Positions 38,601 to 47,755 of a stretch of 64,000 nt of DNA are shown piece after piece. Position numbers and translations under genes: made by a program. The notes beneath the pieces were generated by a model. That model worked only from the letters and a program-made list of their open reading frames with translations. It ran no database searches and was not told the origin of the DNA. Every line of letters starts with the position of its first letter. Position 1 is the first letter of the stretch. Source of the DNA: Apoda limacodes (taxonomy: Eukaryota > Arthropoda > Insecta > Lepidoptera > Limacodidae); assembly GCA_946406115.1 (NCBI GenBank), contig OX291547.1:5027001-5091000 (forward strand), given 5' to 3'.

Positions 38601-40087
38601 ATTAAATGTTTAACAAAATTTATCAAAACTTTTAATATAAAAATATTAATTTTTACTCTTTTGCATGCATTAATATGTCCATCACCACTTAGTATAATCC
38701 TCTCTCACACTTGTTTGTTTGTTTTATATGTTGTGATGCCCTTTTTTGTTTTAGGTAAAACAAACCAAAATTTTCCAACTTGGAGGCCTTCCATTTTTAT
38801 ATTATATTAAATTTTTCAACACATGTCTCTTTCATCACGGATGCTGGCGAAATGATTTGGCTTATATTGAAATGAAAGCAATTCTTCAAACAATTAATTG
38901 TTTTGACAGGTAACTAATAAATAAATATAACACTCACCAATCCACTATTGTTACTTTTGTATTTACAAATAAATAAAAAATTAGTTGGAAATACACAAAG
39001 TCCAATCTTTCAATCTGTGAATACTGAAAAATACTAGAACCGTAAATAAGGAGCTTTAACTTTTTTAATTCTAGATGTTACATGAAATTTTATTCTTTCT
39101 CTTACATTTCTGCTGGGATATTGCTGTTGAAAACTTTTCCTAGTTGTGATTCAATAATGAGAATAAGTAAATCTCGAAAAAATCCTTAGTTTCTTGGTTA
39201 TTAATAGTTATTTGTGTAACATGTAGATAAACTTTACTGAGTATACAATATCTTCCTGGCTCATCTTGTTGTTTATATTACTTATACTTCTTTACATTAA
39301 TACCTATATTATGACTCAAATTTTTCTTATTATGCTATTTAGGCATTAAATTTACAAGCATAGAATGATATTTGGATAAACATATATTTAAGTCAGGAAT
39401 TAAACCTGCGAACCTATTTATATATAGGTTCACAGCAATAGCGTCTCCACTTGTACCTCCATTGTAAATAATGTTTTATTTAGTGCAGGTTTGAGTTGTG
39501 GCCTGAGATCTAATCTGCTGACTATGTCTTTGTTTTAAAAATTCTTACTTCTTTTTTCAAGACATTCTGCTAAAGTGATTAACTGGTTTTGTATTGTAAT
39601 TAAATACATATATTTGTGTGAATTACAGTGACTTTTGGGGCTCTGAGGTCTGGAAACTCACAACTTAGTTAGCGCAATAGCAAAACTACTGATTCCTGTG
39701 ATATATAACCCAAGATCTACACCATTTGCTAAACAAAGGGCAACCTTTGGACAGTTATCTGTAGAAAATGTATTACATATATGCTGTAAGTATATTACTA
39801 TATATATTTTAGTAATATATTTTAAGTAAAATCTTTTATTTTTGTTAGATTTTATTATATTAGTTAAAAAAATTAAATACCTAAATATCTTATCTCATTA
39901 AACTTGGAAAATGAGTTGGAGATGGAGAAGGATATGAAATACCATCTTGTTATACTTGTTATACACACTGGTCATCCCAGTTGAGAGCTGCCAATAATAG
40001 CTTTTTCTATAGGTAAAAATGGGTACACTATTCTTTTATTTCGCAAAAGTGTACTTGGAAAGTAGCTTGGGTCAGACAATAACCATG
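38601..40087. other. No recognised element
   Basis: AT-rich interior of the large unit. One open stretch at about 39674-39783, ending in a good donor (CATATATGCT|GTAAGT), could be an exon: it reads LLIPVIYNPRSTPFAKQR and GQLSVENVLHIC. I found no start or acceptor for it. Confidence 0.35.
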
Positions 40088-40240
40088 GTGGCTCCAGGGC
40101 TCTGTTGCTAGTAGTAGCTACCTACGGAACCGAGAAGTGCAGGCTTGATCCCGCACATGACAAACATTTATGTAATGAAAATTTGTGTTTATCTTGAGAC
40201 TGTTTCCTATGTATAATACATATTTATTTAAAAAAAAAGT
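40088..40240 (+). repeat. tRNA-derived SINE
   Basis: GCAGGCTTGATCCCGCACATGAC then AAACATTTATGTAATGAAAAT and TTTGTGTTTATCTTGAGACTG. The same sequence order occurs at 63355-63520, which has a better A/B box pair. Confidence 0.6.
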
Positions 40241-40531
40241 AGGTTTATAATTTACATATGTGTTAATATTTCTGTTATGGTTTGTCTGTTGTCAATAGTA
40301 CAAGCTTTGCTTAGTTTGGGACCAGATGATTTTTGTGTTAAGTCCAGAAAAAAATGTATAATATGAATGTAGTAGTACCAATAAAAATATACCTTGGATT
40401 CACCAATGTTTTAAAAAAAAATGATACAATATGATATTTTTTAGTTATTCTGGCTAACCACTTTGTAGTTATTTATACTATACCACTAAGGGAACTCATT
40501 GTGATGCTTACTGTTACAATTTACCATTTCA

Positions 40532-41400
40532 AGCAAAGTGCAGAGCAAATGCACAACAAGGATCATCTACATTTTGCAAGTTGTCCAAATAATTTATTTT
40601 GCATAGGCATATATATGCAACACAAATGGACTCATTGATAAAACATCAGTTAACTGGTTAAATTCAAGCAGAACAGGGGCAAAGATGTGAAAGAAGAGTC
40701 TAGACAATGCTATTCTAAATCCTTAATTTATCAATGTTTCAGGTGAAGTGCAGAGCAAATTCCAGACTGCAACTCAACTGGGATCATCGTCACTATGTAA
40801 GTTAATAACATTTAACATGTCTTATTTAATGAATATGCATTCACAAATGGGCTATCTTACTGTTCAATCACCAATCTCAGATTAACTGTTTTAGCTCAAA
40901 TACAGAAAAGAGGCAAGTTATTTAAAATTAAATAAGTAGATTGTGAAATGAACTCATGCCAAGGTTTTCTATAAGGACTACAGTATGGGGTTCTTCAAGG
41001 GAGAAGTAATTAGAGACTTGTTTGCCAACTAAGTATATGTGGTTATATATGGGGTAACTCCCGACACTCACTTTGATTTAGAATCAAATAAATCGATCAT
41101 ATAATATATAAAACCTTTTTATGCAACAAAATCAAATAGTATTATTAAGATTACACACCACTGAATGTAATTACAATGTAAGTATTTGAAAGTATTGACA
41201 AAAGTGCCGTATGATTGAAATTGGGATTGTCGTCGAGAGTCGGCCCCTTGTTTTGATTATTACTATATTAACAGATTTAGCAATTTTATATAGAAATAGC
41301 AACTGAGCTGTTCTAAGTCCTTAACTTGTCACTGTTTCAGGTGAAGTGCAGAGCGAACCCAGTCTGCAACTCAACTGGCATCATCGTCATAATATAAGTT
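40532..41400 (+). repeat. Exon-like unit in three diverged copies
   Basis: GTGAAGTGCAGAGC(A/G)AA...ACTGCAACTCAACTGG.ATCATCGTCA at 40743-40796 and 41341-41393, each directly after TTTCAG. The first is followed by GTAAGT, the second by ATAAGT (donor lost). A weaker relative (AAAGTGCAGAGCAAAT...GGATCATCTACATTTTGCAAG) lies at 40534-40580. The duplication extends into the preceding intron-like sequence. Product unknown. Confidence 0.6.
40954..41025 (+). repeat. Jockey-like coding scrap
   Basis: GCCAAGGTTTTCTATAAGG then GACTACAGTATGGGGTTC and TTCAAGGGAGAAGTAATT, equal to the AKV.(S)[12 protein letters not shown] block of the 27335-27795 copy. Less than 80 bp remain. Confidence 0.6.
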
Positions 41401-41439
41401 AATAACATTTAACGTGTGAGTGTACTTAATATGCCCATA

Positions 41440-41706
41440 TCCAACTTAATATTATAAATGCGAAATTTCGGATGTTTGTTACTTAATCACGCTTTAACCA
41501 CTGGACAGATCTGAATGAAACGTGGCACACATGTATGTAGGATAGGTCCTGGAATCGAACATGGTTACTTTTTATTACGAAAATTCAAAAGTTCCTGCAG
41601 GAATAACTATAACCGATCTTAAACGAACTATAGCTGTAGCTTGCTGTAGCAAACTACATTAGTATAATTAAAGAGTTCTACGGCGATAACCGCTCGCAAA
41701 ATCTAG
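41440..41706 (+). repeat. Lep1-type Helitron
   Basis: CTTAATATTATAAATGCGAA at the left, CCACTGGACAGATCTGAATG and GGTCCTGGAATCGAACATGG inside, end AAAATCTAGT. Confidence 0.8.
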
Positions 41707-41896
41707 TTTATAATAATTAGTAGATTCTTATGTTTTAAATGTTTACTTTATATGTTCAAAATGTTTCGATTATCAACTACCATTGCTGTTTTAGATGATC
41801 TCAATACTGACATTTGACTTTTTTTCCAGCGCAATTTATCCAGTTCTTGGGAGGCCTCTGAATAACCAGCTGGGCACTTGCGTAATTAACCTTTTT

Positions 41897-42282
41897 GGGG
41901 TTCCGTACCTTGAAAGGAAAAACTGGAACCCTTATTTTCTCAGGAACTCGTGGAGGTATCAAGCTAAAATACTCAGGTCTCCTGTCCCTTGGAGCTGTGA
42001 AAACATCAAACTTCTGAGCCAACGCAATCAAAAGATACAGCCGTTTATGCCGCAAATGTTCGAAACTCGCAAGGGAATCAAAACCTACAGAGTACTTCCC
42101 GTGAACTCAGAATCTTGAAATTTGGTACGAAGCAACGTCTTATAGCACAGATAAAGGAAAAATTGCCATAAATTTTTAGTTACATCATATAATCAAAATA
42201 TTTTTAATAATATACAACATATAGTAAGTTTGCACGGAACCCTCGGTGCGCGAGCCAGACTCGCACTTGGCCGGTTTCTTTT
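41897..42282 (+). repeat. GTTCCGTACC...GCACTTGGCCGG interspersed repeat
   Basis: Starts GGGGTTCCGTACCTTGAAAGG, ends TTTGCACGGAACCCTCGGTGCG and then GACTCGCACTTGGCCGG. It shares its interior with 9403-9815. Both inner ends carry GTTCCGT / ACGGAAC, a short inverted repeat. Confidence 0.8.
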
Positions 42283-42549
42283 TAAAAAGGATTCCTGATT
42301 TCTGCCTTATGAGGGTGATAAAGGCCAGACAGCTAATTTCTATAATACTAACGACGTACATGTAAATGTACTTAAAATCATTACATAATGACATATAAAT
42401 TACTATGAGATGTTTTTGTTATACGTTTCTTAAGTAATTTATGCCATTATGATGCCTTTTGTTTGGAATCCATTTTTTAGTTACCTTTTTATGACTTTTT
42501 GATACAACTTATAGTCAATGCACTAGGTAACAACCAATTCTAATTATTT

Positions 42550-42705
42550 AATCGGTCCGTCTGTCTCCAGACTGTATCTCATGAACCCTGATAGACAGTT
42601 GAAATTTTCACAGAAGATGTATTTCTGTTACCGCTATAACAACAAATACTAAAAACTGAATAAAATAAATATTGAAGAGGGCTCCCATACAACAAATGTG
42701 ATCAT
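42550..42705 (+). repeat. GTTCCGTACC family repeat, 5' part missing
   Basis: GACTGTATCTCATGAACC, TTCACAGAAGATGTATTTCTG, GGGCTCCCATACAACAAATG, the same order as in 20025-20388. Interrupted at its right end by the 5S-like inverted pair. Confidence 0.75.
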
Positions 42706-43004
42706 ACAATTTACGAACACAAACAAAAACAAAAAGTGTGCCTCTAAGTGGTCACCCATCCAAGTACTGACCAAGCCCGAGGTTGCTTAACTTTGAATAT
42801 CTTTTCCAACAACCAAATATGGTTACTGTTTCTCTTAATGGTAAGCTAGATGGTGCTGTAACGGTATAATTTTAGACGGTAAAATGACACATTGTTTTGT
42901 TGAAAACTTTATTCAAAGTTAAGCAACGTCGGGCTTGGTCAGTACTTGGATGGGTGACCGCTTAGCGGCACACTTTTTGTTTTGTTTGTGTTCGTAAATT
43001 ACGT
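42706..43004. repeat. Inverted pair of 5S rRNA-like segments
   Basis: GTTAAGCAACGTCGGGCTTGG, then CAGTACTTGGATGGGTGACCGC at 42917-42964 reads like the internal promoter region of 5S rRNA (A box, intermediate element, C box). Its near-exact reverse complement is at 42740-42794. The flanks (CAAACAAAAACAAAAAGTGTG) are inverted too, giving arms of about 90 bp around a 120-bp centre. It is far too short for 5S genes, so probably a SINE3-like 5S-derived element that folded back. Confidence 0.75.
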
Positions 43005-43054
43005 AGATGGCGCTGTACTGGTAATTTAAAATAGTAATCACTTGGGCCCGTCTA

Positions 43055-43382
43055 ACACTTGGCCGGTTTTTATTATATACTTTAAGAGTTCATAATATTT
43101 ACTGCAAATTTGAAGTTTGTATGTATTATTGTTTTTACGATAGTGCAAAAACAACGAAAATGTATTTCTTGTATGGGGACCCCCCTTAAATTTTACCTTT
43201 TTTAACTTTTTATTATTTATTAGATAATCCACCATTATACCATATATTCTGTGAAAAATTCAGGCGTCTATTTCAGTCTAAAAGATAGAGCCTTTTAATG
43301 GTCGGACAGACGGACAGACAGACAGCGCAGGCTTAGTAATAGGGCTCCGTTGGGACAGTCTGGGTACGGAACCCTAAAAACG
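43055..43382 (-). repeat. GTTCCGTACC family repeat, minus orientation
   Basis: Starts AACACTTGGCCGGTTTTTA and ends GGACAGACGGACAGACAGACAG and then GGGTACGGAACCCTAAAAA. Confidence 0.75.
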
Positions 43383-43781
43383 GCCATTTTCTGCACCTTA
43401 AAGTTGAAGTCTCGCTGTATTGGCCATTAAATTTAAGTCTTAAAAGTGTTAATTTCAGATAGTTTTTAACAATTACTATAAAGAAATTGAAATTATTTCC
43501 TTTTTATTTCATTACAGAACATTTTTTATCGCACATTTTATTAGTCGGCAACGCACTTATTGTCTTAGTGGTTTTAAAAATAGTTATTTGACAAGGATAT
43601 CCCCTAATATTCTCAATAGAAGTTACACTGTACCTATATGAATTTATTTTGATTGGTAGGTAATCAGTTCGAAAAGTCAAAACGAAAGACTAGGCCTGGT
43701 CCCAATCGGTATAATCAGATTCAAAAATGTTCTGTGTTTGTTTATGGGTATAATTTACTAGTGTTTTTTTTATCTTTACAG

Positions 43782-44137
43782 AGGCTGAGACTCCGTATAG
43801 TAGATGGATACATGAATGCATGAAGAAAAAGAGAGAATTGACATTGGATTGGGTAAGCAGGGCAATAGGCAAATGGGCAAACGGGATGAAAAGGACACAT
43901 AAAATAGTAAAAGACCGCAGTAGCAAATCCGGCAATGACCCTCGCACATGGATCTATATAAATGTTATGAATGAATTGTCGTCACGAAAACCATACATTT
44001 CACTACTTGCAATAGAAACAACAACACCGAGCAATAGTACAACAGAACCTTTACAAACACCAAGCAATAGAACTACAGAACCTTCACAAACAATAAATGC
44101 AAATGTCAGGCTACCAGAAGAAAAAGTAAATGAATGA
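43782..44137 (+). CDS. Exon encoding a Myb/SANT-like (MADF-type) DNA-binding domain, 3' end of a gene
   Basis: A coding exon after a strong acceptor (TTTTTTTATCTTTACAG at 43781), open to a stop at 44137, about 118 residues. The first 75 residues read ELTLDWVSRAIGKWANGMKR, then THKIVKDRSSKSGNDPRTW and YINVMNELSSRKPY. The pattern W..(l)...yk.i.d...KSGN..rtW.y...m.e....KPY is the second half of the Myb/SANT-like domain common in transposon-linked and domesticated insect proteins. A Thr/Ser/Pro-rich tail follows, then AATAAA at 44258. The upstream exons are uncertain. It probably served the large element at 35767-46740 as its DNA-binding partner protein. Intactness could also mean a host gene. 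Confidence 0.55.
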
Positions 44138-44257
44138 AGCGCTTTGCCAATTTAAATTAGTGGAAGAGTATAGAGAAAAACGCCATAAAGATTTTTCTTA
44201 CTTCAGCATTGACAACATTGACATGTCTTGTGGACATTTCTTGTAGATAAAATTATA

Positions 44258-44263
44258 AATAAA
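44258..44263 (+). terminator. Poly(A) signal for the Myb/SANT-like exon
   Basis: AATAAA 121 nt past the stop at 44137, the first canonical hexamer downstream. Confidence 0.45.
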
Positions 44264-44999
44264 CCAGAATATATTGTTATTATTATTTAGTTATTTTGTT
44301 TTTGGTTTTTCTTCAGAAGGTTGTTCATTGATGTTATTATGGTTACATGTGTTTAAGTAATATAAGTATGTATCTAAGTTAGCTTTTGATTTTTTAACCA
44401 TATATAAAGTATGTAAGAAAATAAGCTTTTGATCGTTCAAACAGTGTGATTGATTTATATATTTTTATGTAGATTTGAATTATTAAAAGACAAAAAAAAA
44501 AAATGAAATCCAAAATAGCAAAATGGAGTGTTAATCTTGAGTTTGATGGTGATGTCATTGATTCAGTGCACTCATTGAATTGCAATTACAAAATATAAGT
44601 ATCAGGTGTAAGTTTAAATATTTGAATTATTATTTTGCACTACTATAATGATTCTAATTGTAATCTGGTTAATATTATAGACATGAAAGACAGTTTTTTT
44701 TTTTGTTTTATTCCTTATTACTCCCTATTCTGTAAAAATTCTTAATTGAAATTTGGCTCATGTAGACGGGTATCAATTCTTATTTTAGTGGTTTACTCCT
44801 GCATTAATTCCGCGATCAAGAAATATGCAGTTTGCACAAAAACAGGAATTGTGTAACAAAACCTAAAGGATGATTCAATGATTGCCCACCAATTGAATTG
44901 GGTGGCATTCCATCAATGCATATTTTTAAACCACAGTAGGATTTAGTGATGGAATTTGGCAGTTTAATTTTTTTTAAACACTTGCTTTTGCTCGTGTTT

Positions 45000-45330
45000 T
45001 CACCCATCCTAAATTTAGTTATCAATGTAGGATTTCATTGGAACTCCTCAATAATACAAAAAAAAACCCACTTACACTTCAAGTAGCCTATGTCCTTCCC
45101 CGGACCCAAACTATCTCCATGCCAAATTTGCCCACGGTTTCACCCACCCTAAATTCGATTATTAGTGTAGGATTTCAGCGGCAACTCCTCAATTATAGAA
45201 AAAAACCGATTCATACTTAACTTTTTCAAGAAGCTTATGTCCTTTCCCGAGACTCAAACTATCTCCATGCCAAATTTCATCTTAATTGGTACAGCGGTTT
45301 TAGCGTTACTTTAATATTAGTTGGATGAGC
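45000..45330 (-). repeat. Lep1-type Helitron, minus orientation, partly duplicated
   Basis: CACCCATCCTAAATTTAGTTAT and CACCCACCCTAAATTCGATTAT both occur, each followed by GTAGGATTTCA.. and ..AACTCCTCAAT, then AAACTATCTCCATGCCAAATTT. The end at about 45328 reads TTACTTTAATATTAGTTGGAT. Confidence 0.75.
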
Positions 45331-45689
45331 TGAATTGTTTCTGAATATTATATTAAGTAGCATATTTCTGTTAGTCAGATGTCACTGTGAAAAATGGTTA
45401 GTAATGTCTCTATATTTCAATTACCACGACACAGCTTCAGTTTCTTTATCATGCAGAATGAAAAAAAAGGTGTAGGAACCCCCATTTTACCCCCCTTTGA
45501 CCGTAGGAAAAGGACCGTTGGAAGTGATGATAAAGTAAAATAATAATAATTTCAATGTGAACACTATTTATAGTACATATTACAAATTTCAATATACTAG
45601 ACAATATTCACAGCATAGTTATGATAATAATATAAAAGACTAAACTACAAAGGAGTTATAGTCTTTAACAGGTAAATCTAACGTCTTCA

Positions 45690-46330
45690 AATAAGGAGAT
45701 CAACAGCATTGAAGGTTACCAGTGGATCGATTCCGTAAAAGATTGCTTACTTTTTTTGAAAGAAATAAGATATACAATGCGGTTTCGCGACAATCGATGT
45801 ATTTTATACGAGAATTGTTAGCTATCATTTTACGGAAGCGAGCCTCTGGGCTGACTTTGAAACTTTCGTCTTACAACCCAACGGTGCACCTTGTGCAAAC
45901 CCAAGAGTATTCAAATGTTAGAACTGTCATATAAATATCAATCATCATTTTGTCATTTGTGAAATCAAATAGCATAAACCCTTCGAGGTTTTGATGGTGT
46001 CTGAAGCATTTAATATTGCCTCTGGCTGCCCTAGAATTATTGGAGCTATAGATGTAACTTTGGTATGAAAGCAGCCCATTAAGAAATCCACTGTTCAATT
46101 TAGATAGGGTCTGACAAATTAAAACTGAAGGCACTACTGTAGGATATATTTAATGTTCTGGCCTTGAAGTTGGATAGCCATTGTAGCTCTATTACACAAA
46201 CACTTTCAACACTTTGATGTTCCAATAGTAAATGGGATACTGCTGGAGAGACTGCAACACTAGCGAATCTTGATAGAATCAAACGCATTTTTGTAGTCGA
46301 CAACGTCCTACGTGGAGAGGCCAATTATAC
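45690..46330 (+). pseudogene. Decayed Harbinger-type (HARBI1-like) transposase
   Basis: With many shifts and stops, the plus strand gives AFNIASGCPRIIGAIDVT, matching the F..ASG.P.VIGAIDGTH signature around the second acidic residue of PIF/Harbinger nucleases. Further on come FQHFDVPIVNGILL (for ...F..G.LLGD) and DRIKRIFVVDNVLRGEANYTF. There is no continuous frame longer than about 70 codons. It lies 400 bp inside the right terminus at 46740. Confidence 0.55.
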
Positions 46331-46723
46331 TTTTCTAGTATATGTATTTGTTCTATAGTACTAAAGCCTAATACCGATTTGGATTTGGAGGTTAAATTCA
46401 AAGTCTGTGCTTTATGTAAAATTCAACAAACTGCAGTAAACCAATATGACTATGTCTTCTTTCTTTCTTTTCTTAATGAATGGCAGTCACACTACTTTAA
46501 AATATATTAAGAATATTAACATTTGCCTTATTTTTGTGTCTCTGTTTTATAACAAAACAGTTTTTTTTTTAATGACAGTGACAGCAATTGTCAAATGTAT
46601 TGTTTGCATCTTATGCAATCACGAACGAATGAACAATTGTCAATTGCGAGCAATCATTGCTAGCCATCAAAGCTCCGTGGACACTTCATTGCCAAATTTG
46701 CGTTATTTGCGAGAAATTGCAAG

Positions 46724-46740
46724 CTCCGAAAACACGCCCT
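46724..46740. repeat. Right terminal inverted repeat of the large unit
   Basis: CTCCGAAAACACGCCCT, preceded by GCAATC, TTGCGAGCAATCATTGC and TTGCGTTATTTGCGAG, mirroring the left end. Confidence 0.8.
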
Positions 46741-47700
46741 AGATATATTTTTTCCTTCCTTCTTCGATGTAGACAGATTTCGCATTATTGCATATCATTT
46801 CTCCAGAGTCATGTGTAAATATAAGTCCTGTGCTTCTATACGAGTTTTATCGCGGCGGCGGCGCGTCGCGAGTCCTCGTTTTCGTGTCCCAAGCTAAGGC
46901 GGGAGATATGGTGTGAATCCTTCAGAAATTGCTCGTCATGTACTGCGTATTTCTTCATAATTCCTTATCATAAGCCTTCGCTGCTTGATTCTTAACACGT
47001 TTATGTATAACACTGCTAAAAGCTTCACATCGAAGCACACTAAATGAATTTAGAAAAATTAAACAGAAAAAAACACCACTTCTTCTTAAGATGCGTGCCA
47101 AAAGTCCCTTCCTTTTGGTTACTCTTGCTTGAGACAAAACTCAGATGTTTGCCAATGACACTCCATTTAGTTTTTTATTGATTATATAAAAGTTCTTTAA
47201 AAGAGACAGCATGAGGGTTGTATGGCGGGATGTCAATAATGGACAGTAGGCCTGGGTCGATCGATTACTTGTTGTGACCCGGGTCGATCGCGATCCACGG
47301 ATAACGTGCTTAAATCAAAATGATTCGATCCTTTAGCGGGTAGCTGATCACAACACATACTTTGGGCGACATTTCGTACCAATCGATGGGTCCATTAAAT
47401 AACCATTCGCACTTCATATAGCACTAGTAGAGTTAATTTCTAAATCGGGTATTAGGTTAATATATTGGTACCTATCAACGTTTATTATGATAATAAAAAT
47501 TGACAATACGAAATTCATGTCTGTATTTTTATTTTTTTTCTTCTTTGTTTTTTCACAAACTGCAATGGCATATTGCCGATTAGGTATAGTACAATAAACA
47601 TGTTACGTGACCCTGGATAAATGATTAGCAATATTTCTTTGTTTCTAGTCTCCATTAAATATAGTAAAATGGCAACATTGGGAACTTGCAAGCCCGCCAT
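46741..47700. other. Intergenic DNA upstream of RpL19
   Basis: A CpG-rich GCGGCGGCGGCGCGTCGCG patch (46853-46871) and a GATCGATC-rich patch (47255-47300: GGTCGATCGATTAC, GGGTCGATCGCGATCC). The ORF at 46955-47137 minus has no recognisable product. The last 100 bp must hold the RpL19 promoter. Confidence 0.45.
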
Positions 47701-47712
47701 GATGTTTTTCAT

Positions 47713-47723
47713 CTTTCTTTTTT
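47713..47723 (+). promoter_or_regulatory. TOP tract at the likely RpL19 transcription start
   Basis: CTTTCTTTTTT, an uninterrupted pyrimidine run followed by GTCGTGC and then, 28 nt later, the ATG. Ribosomal protein mRNAs in animals normally begin with such a tract, so transcription probably starts at or near the C at 47713. There is no obvious TATA box. Confidence 0.65.
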
Positions 47724-47750
47724 GTCGTGCTTGGAGTTCATCGTGTCAGG

Positions 47751-47755
47751 ATGAG
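47751..47755 (+). CDS. RpL19: RpL19 exon 1 (5 coding nt)
   Basis: Only ATGAG is coding before the donor GTTAGG at 47756. Joined to exon 2 it reads Met-Ser-Ser-Leu-Lys, the universal start of L19. Coding first exons this short are common in ribosomal protein genes. Confidence 0.93.

Larger units (their letters stand above)
35767..46740. mobile_element. Putative large Harbinger-like DNA transposon, interrupted by later insertions
   Basis: AGGGCGTGTTTTCGGAG at 35767-35783 is matched exactly by its reverse complement at 46724-46740, flanked by TA on both sides if the first A is counted as target. About 120 bp inside each end is rich in GCAAT/ATTGC (at least six copies on the left and more on the right). 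Inside, in one orientation, lie a Myb/SANT-like exon (43782-44137) and a decayed Harbinger-type nuclease (about 45690-46330), the two proteins such elements encode. Jockey-like, Helitron, SINE and GTTCCGTACC insertions explain the size. Two unrelated solo ends of the same family are the alternative. Confidence 0.5.

Noticed and set aside
39640..39783. Exon joined to the units at 40743 and to the Myb/SANT exon
   Set aside because: No acceptor or start found, and the phase would produce TAG at the junction with 43782. Kept only as a possibility.
42706..43004. Functional 5S rRNA gene
   Set aside because: Only the internal control part is present; the 5' and 3' stem halves are missing and the two copies are inverted.
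45871..46324. Two minus-strand ORFs over the Harbinger remnant
   Set aside because: The recognisable ASGCPRIIGAID signature is on the plus strand; the minus ORFs are its shadow.
46955..47137. 60-codon minus-strand ORF upstream of RpL19
   Set aside because: No motif and no splice or promoter support. The hydrophobic stretch could suggest a signal peptide but is not enough.
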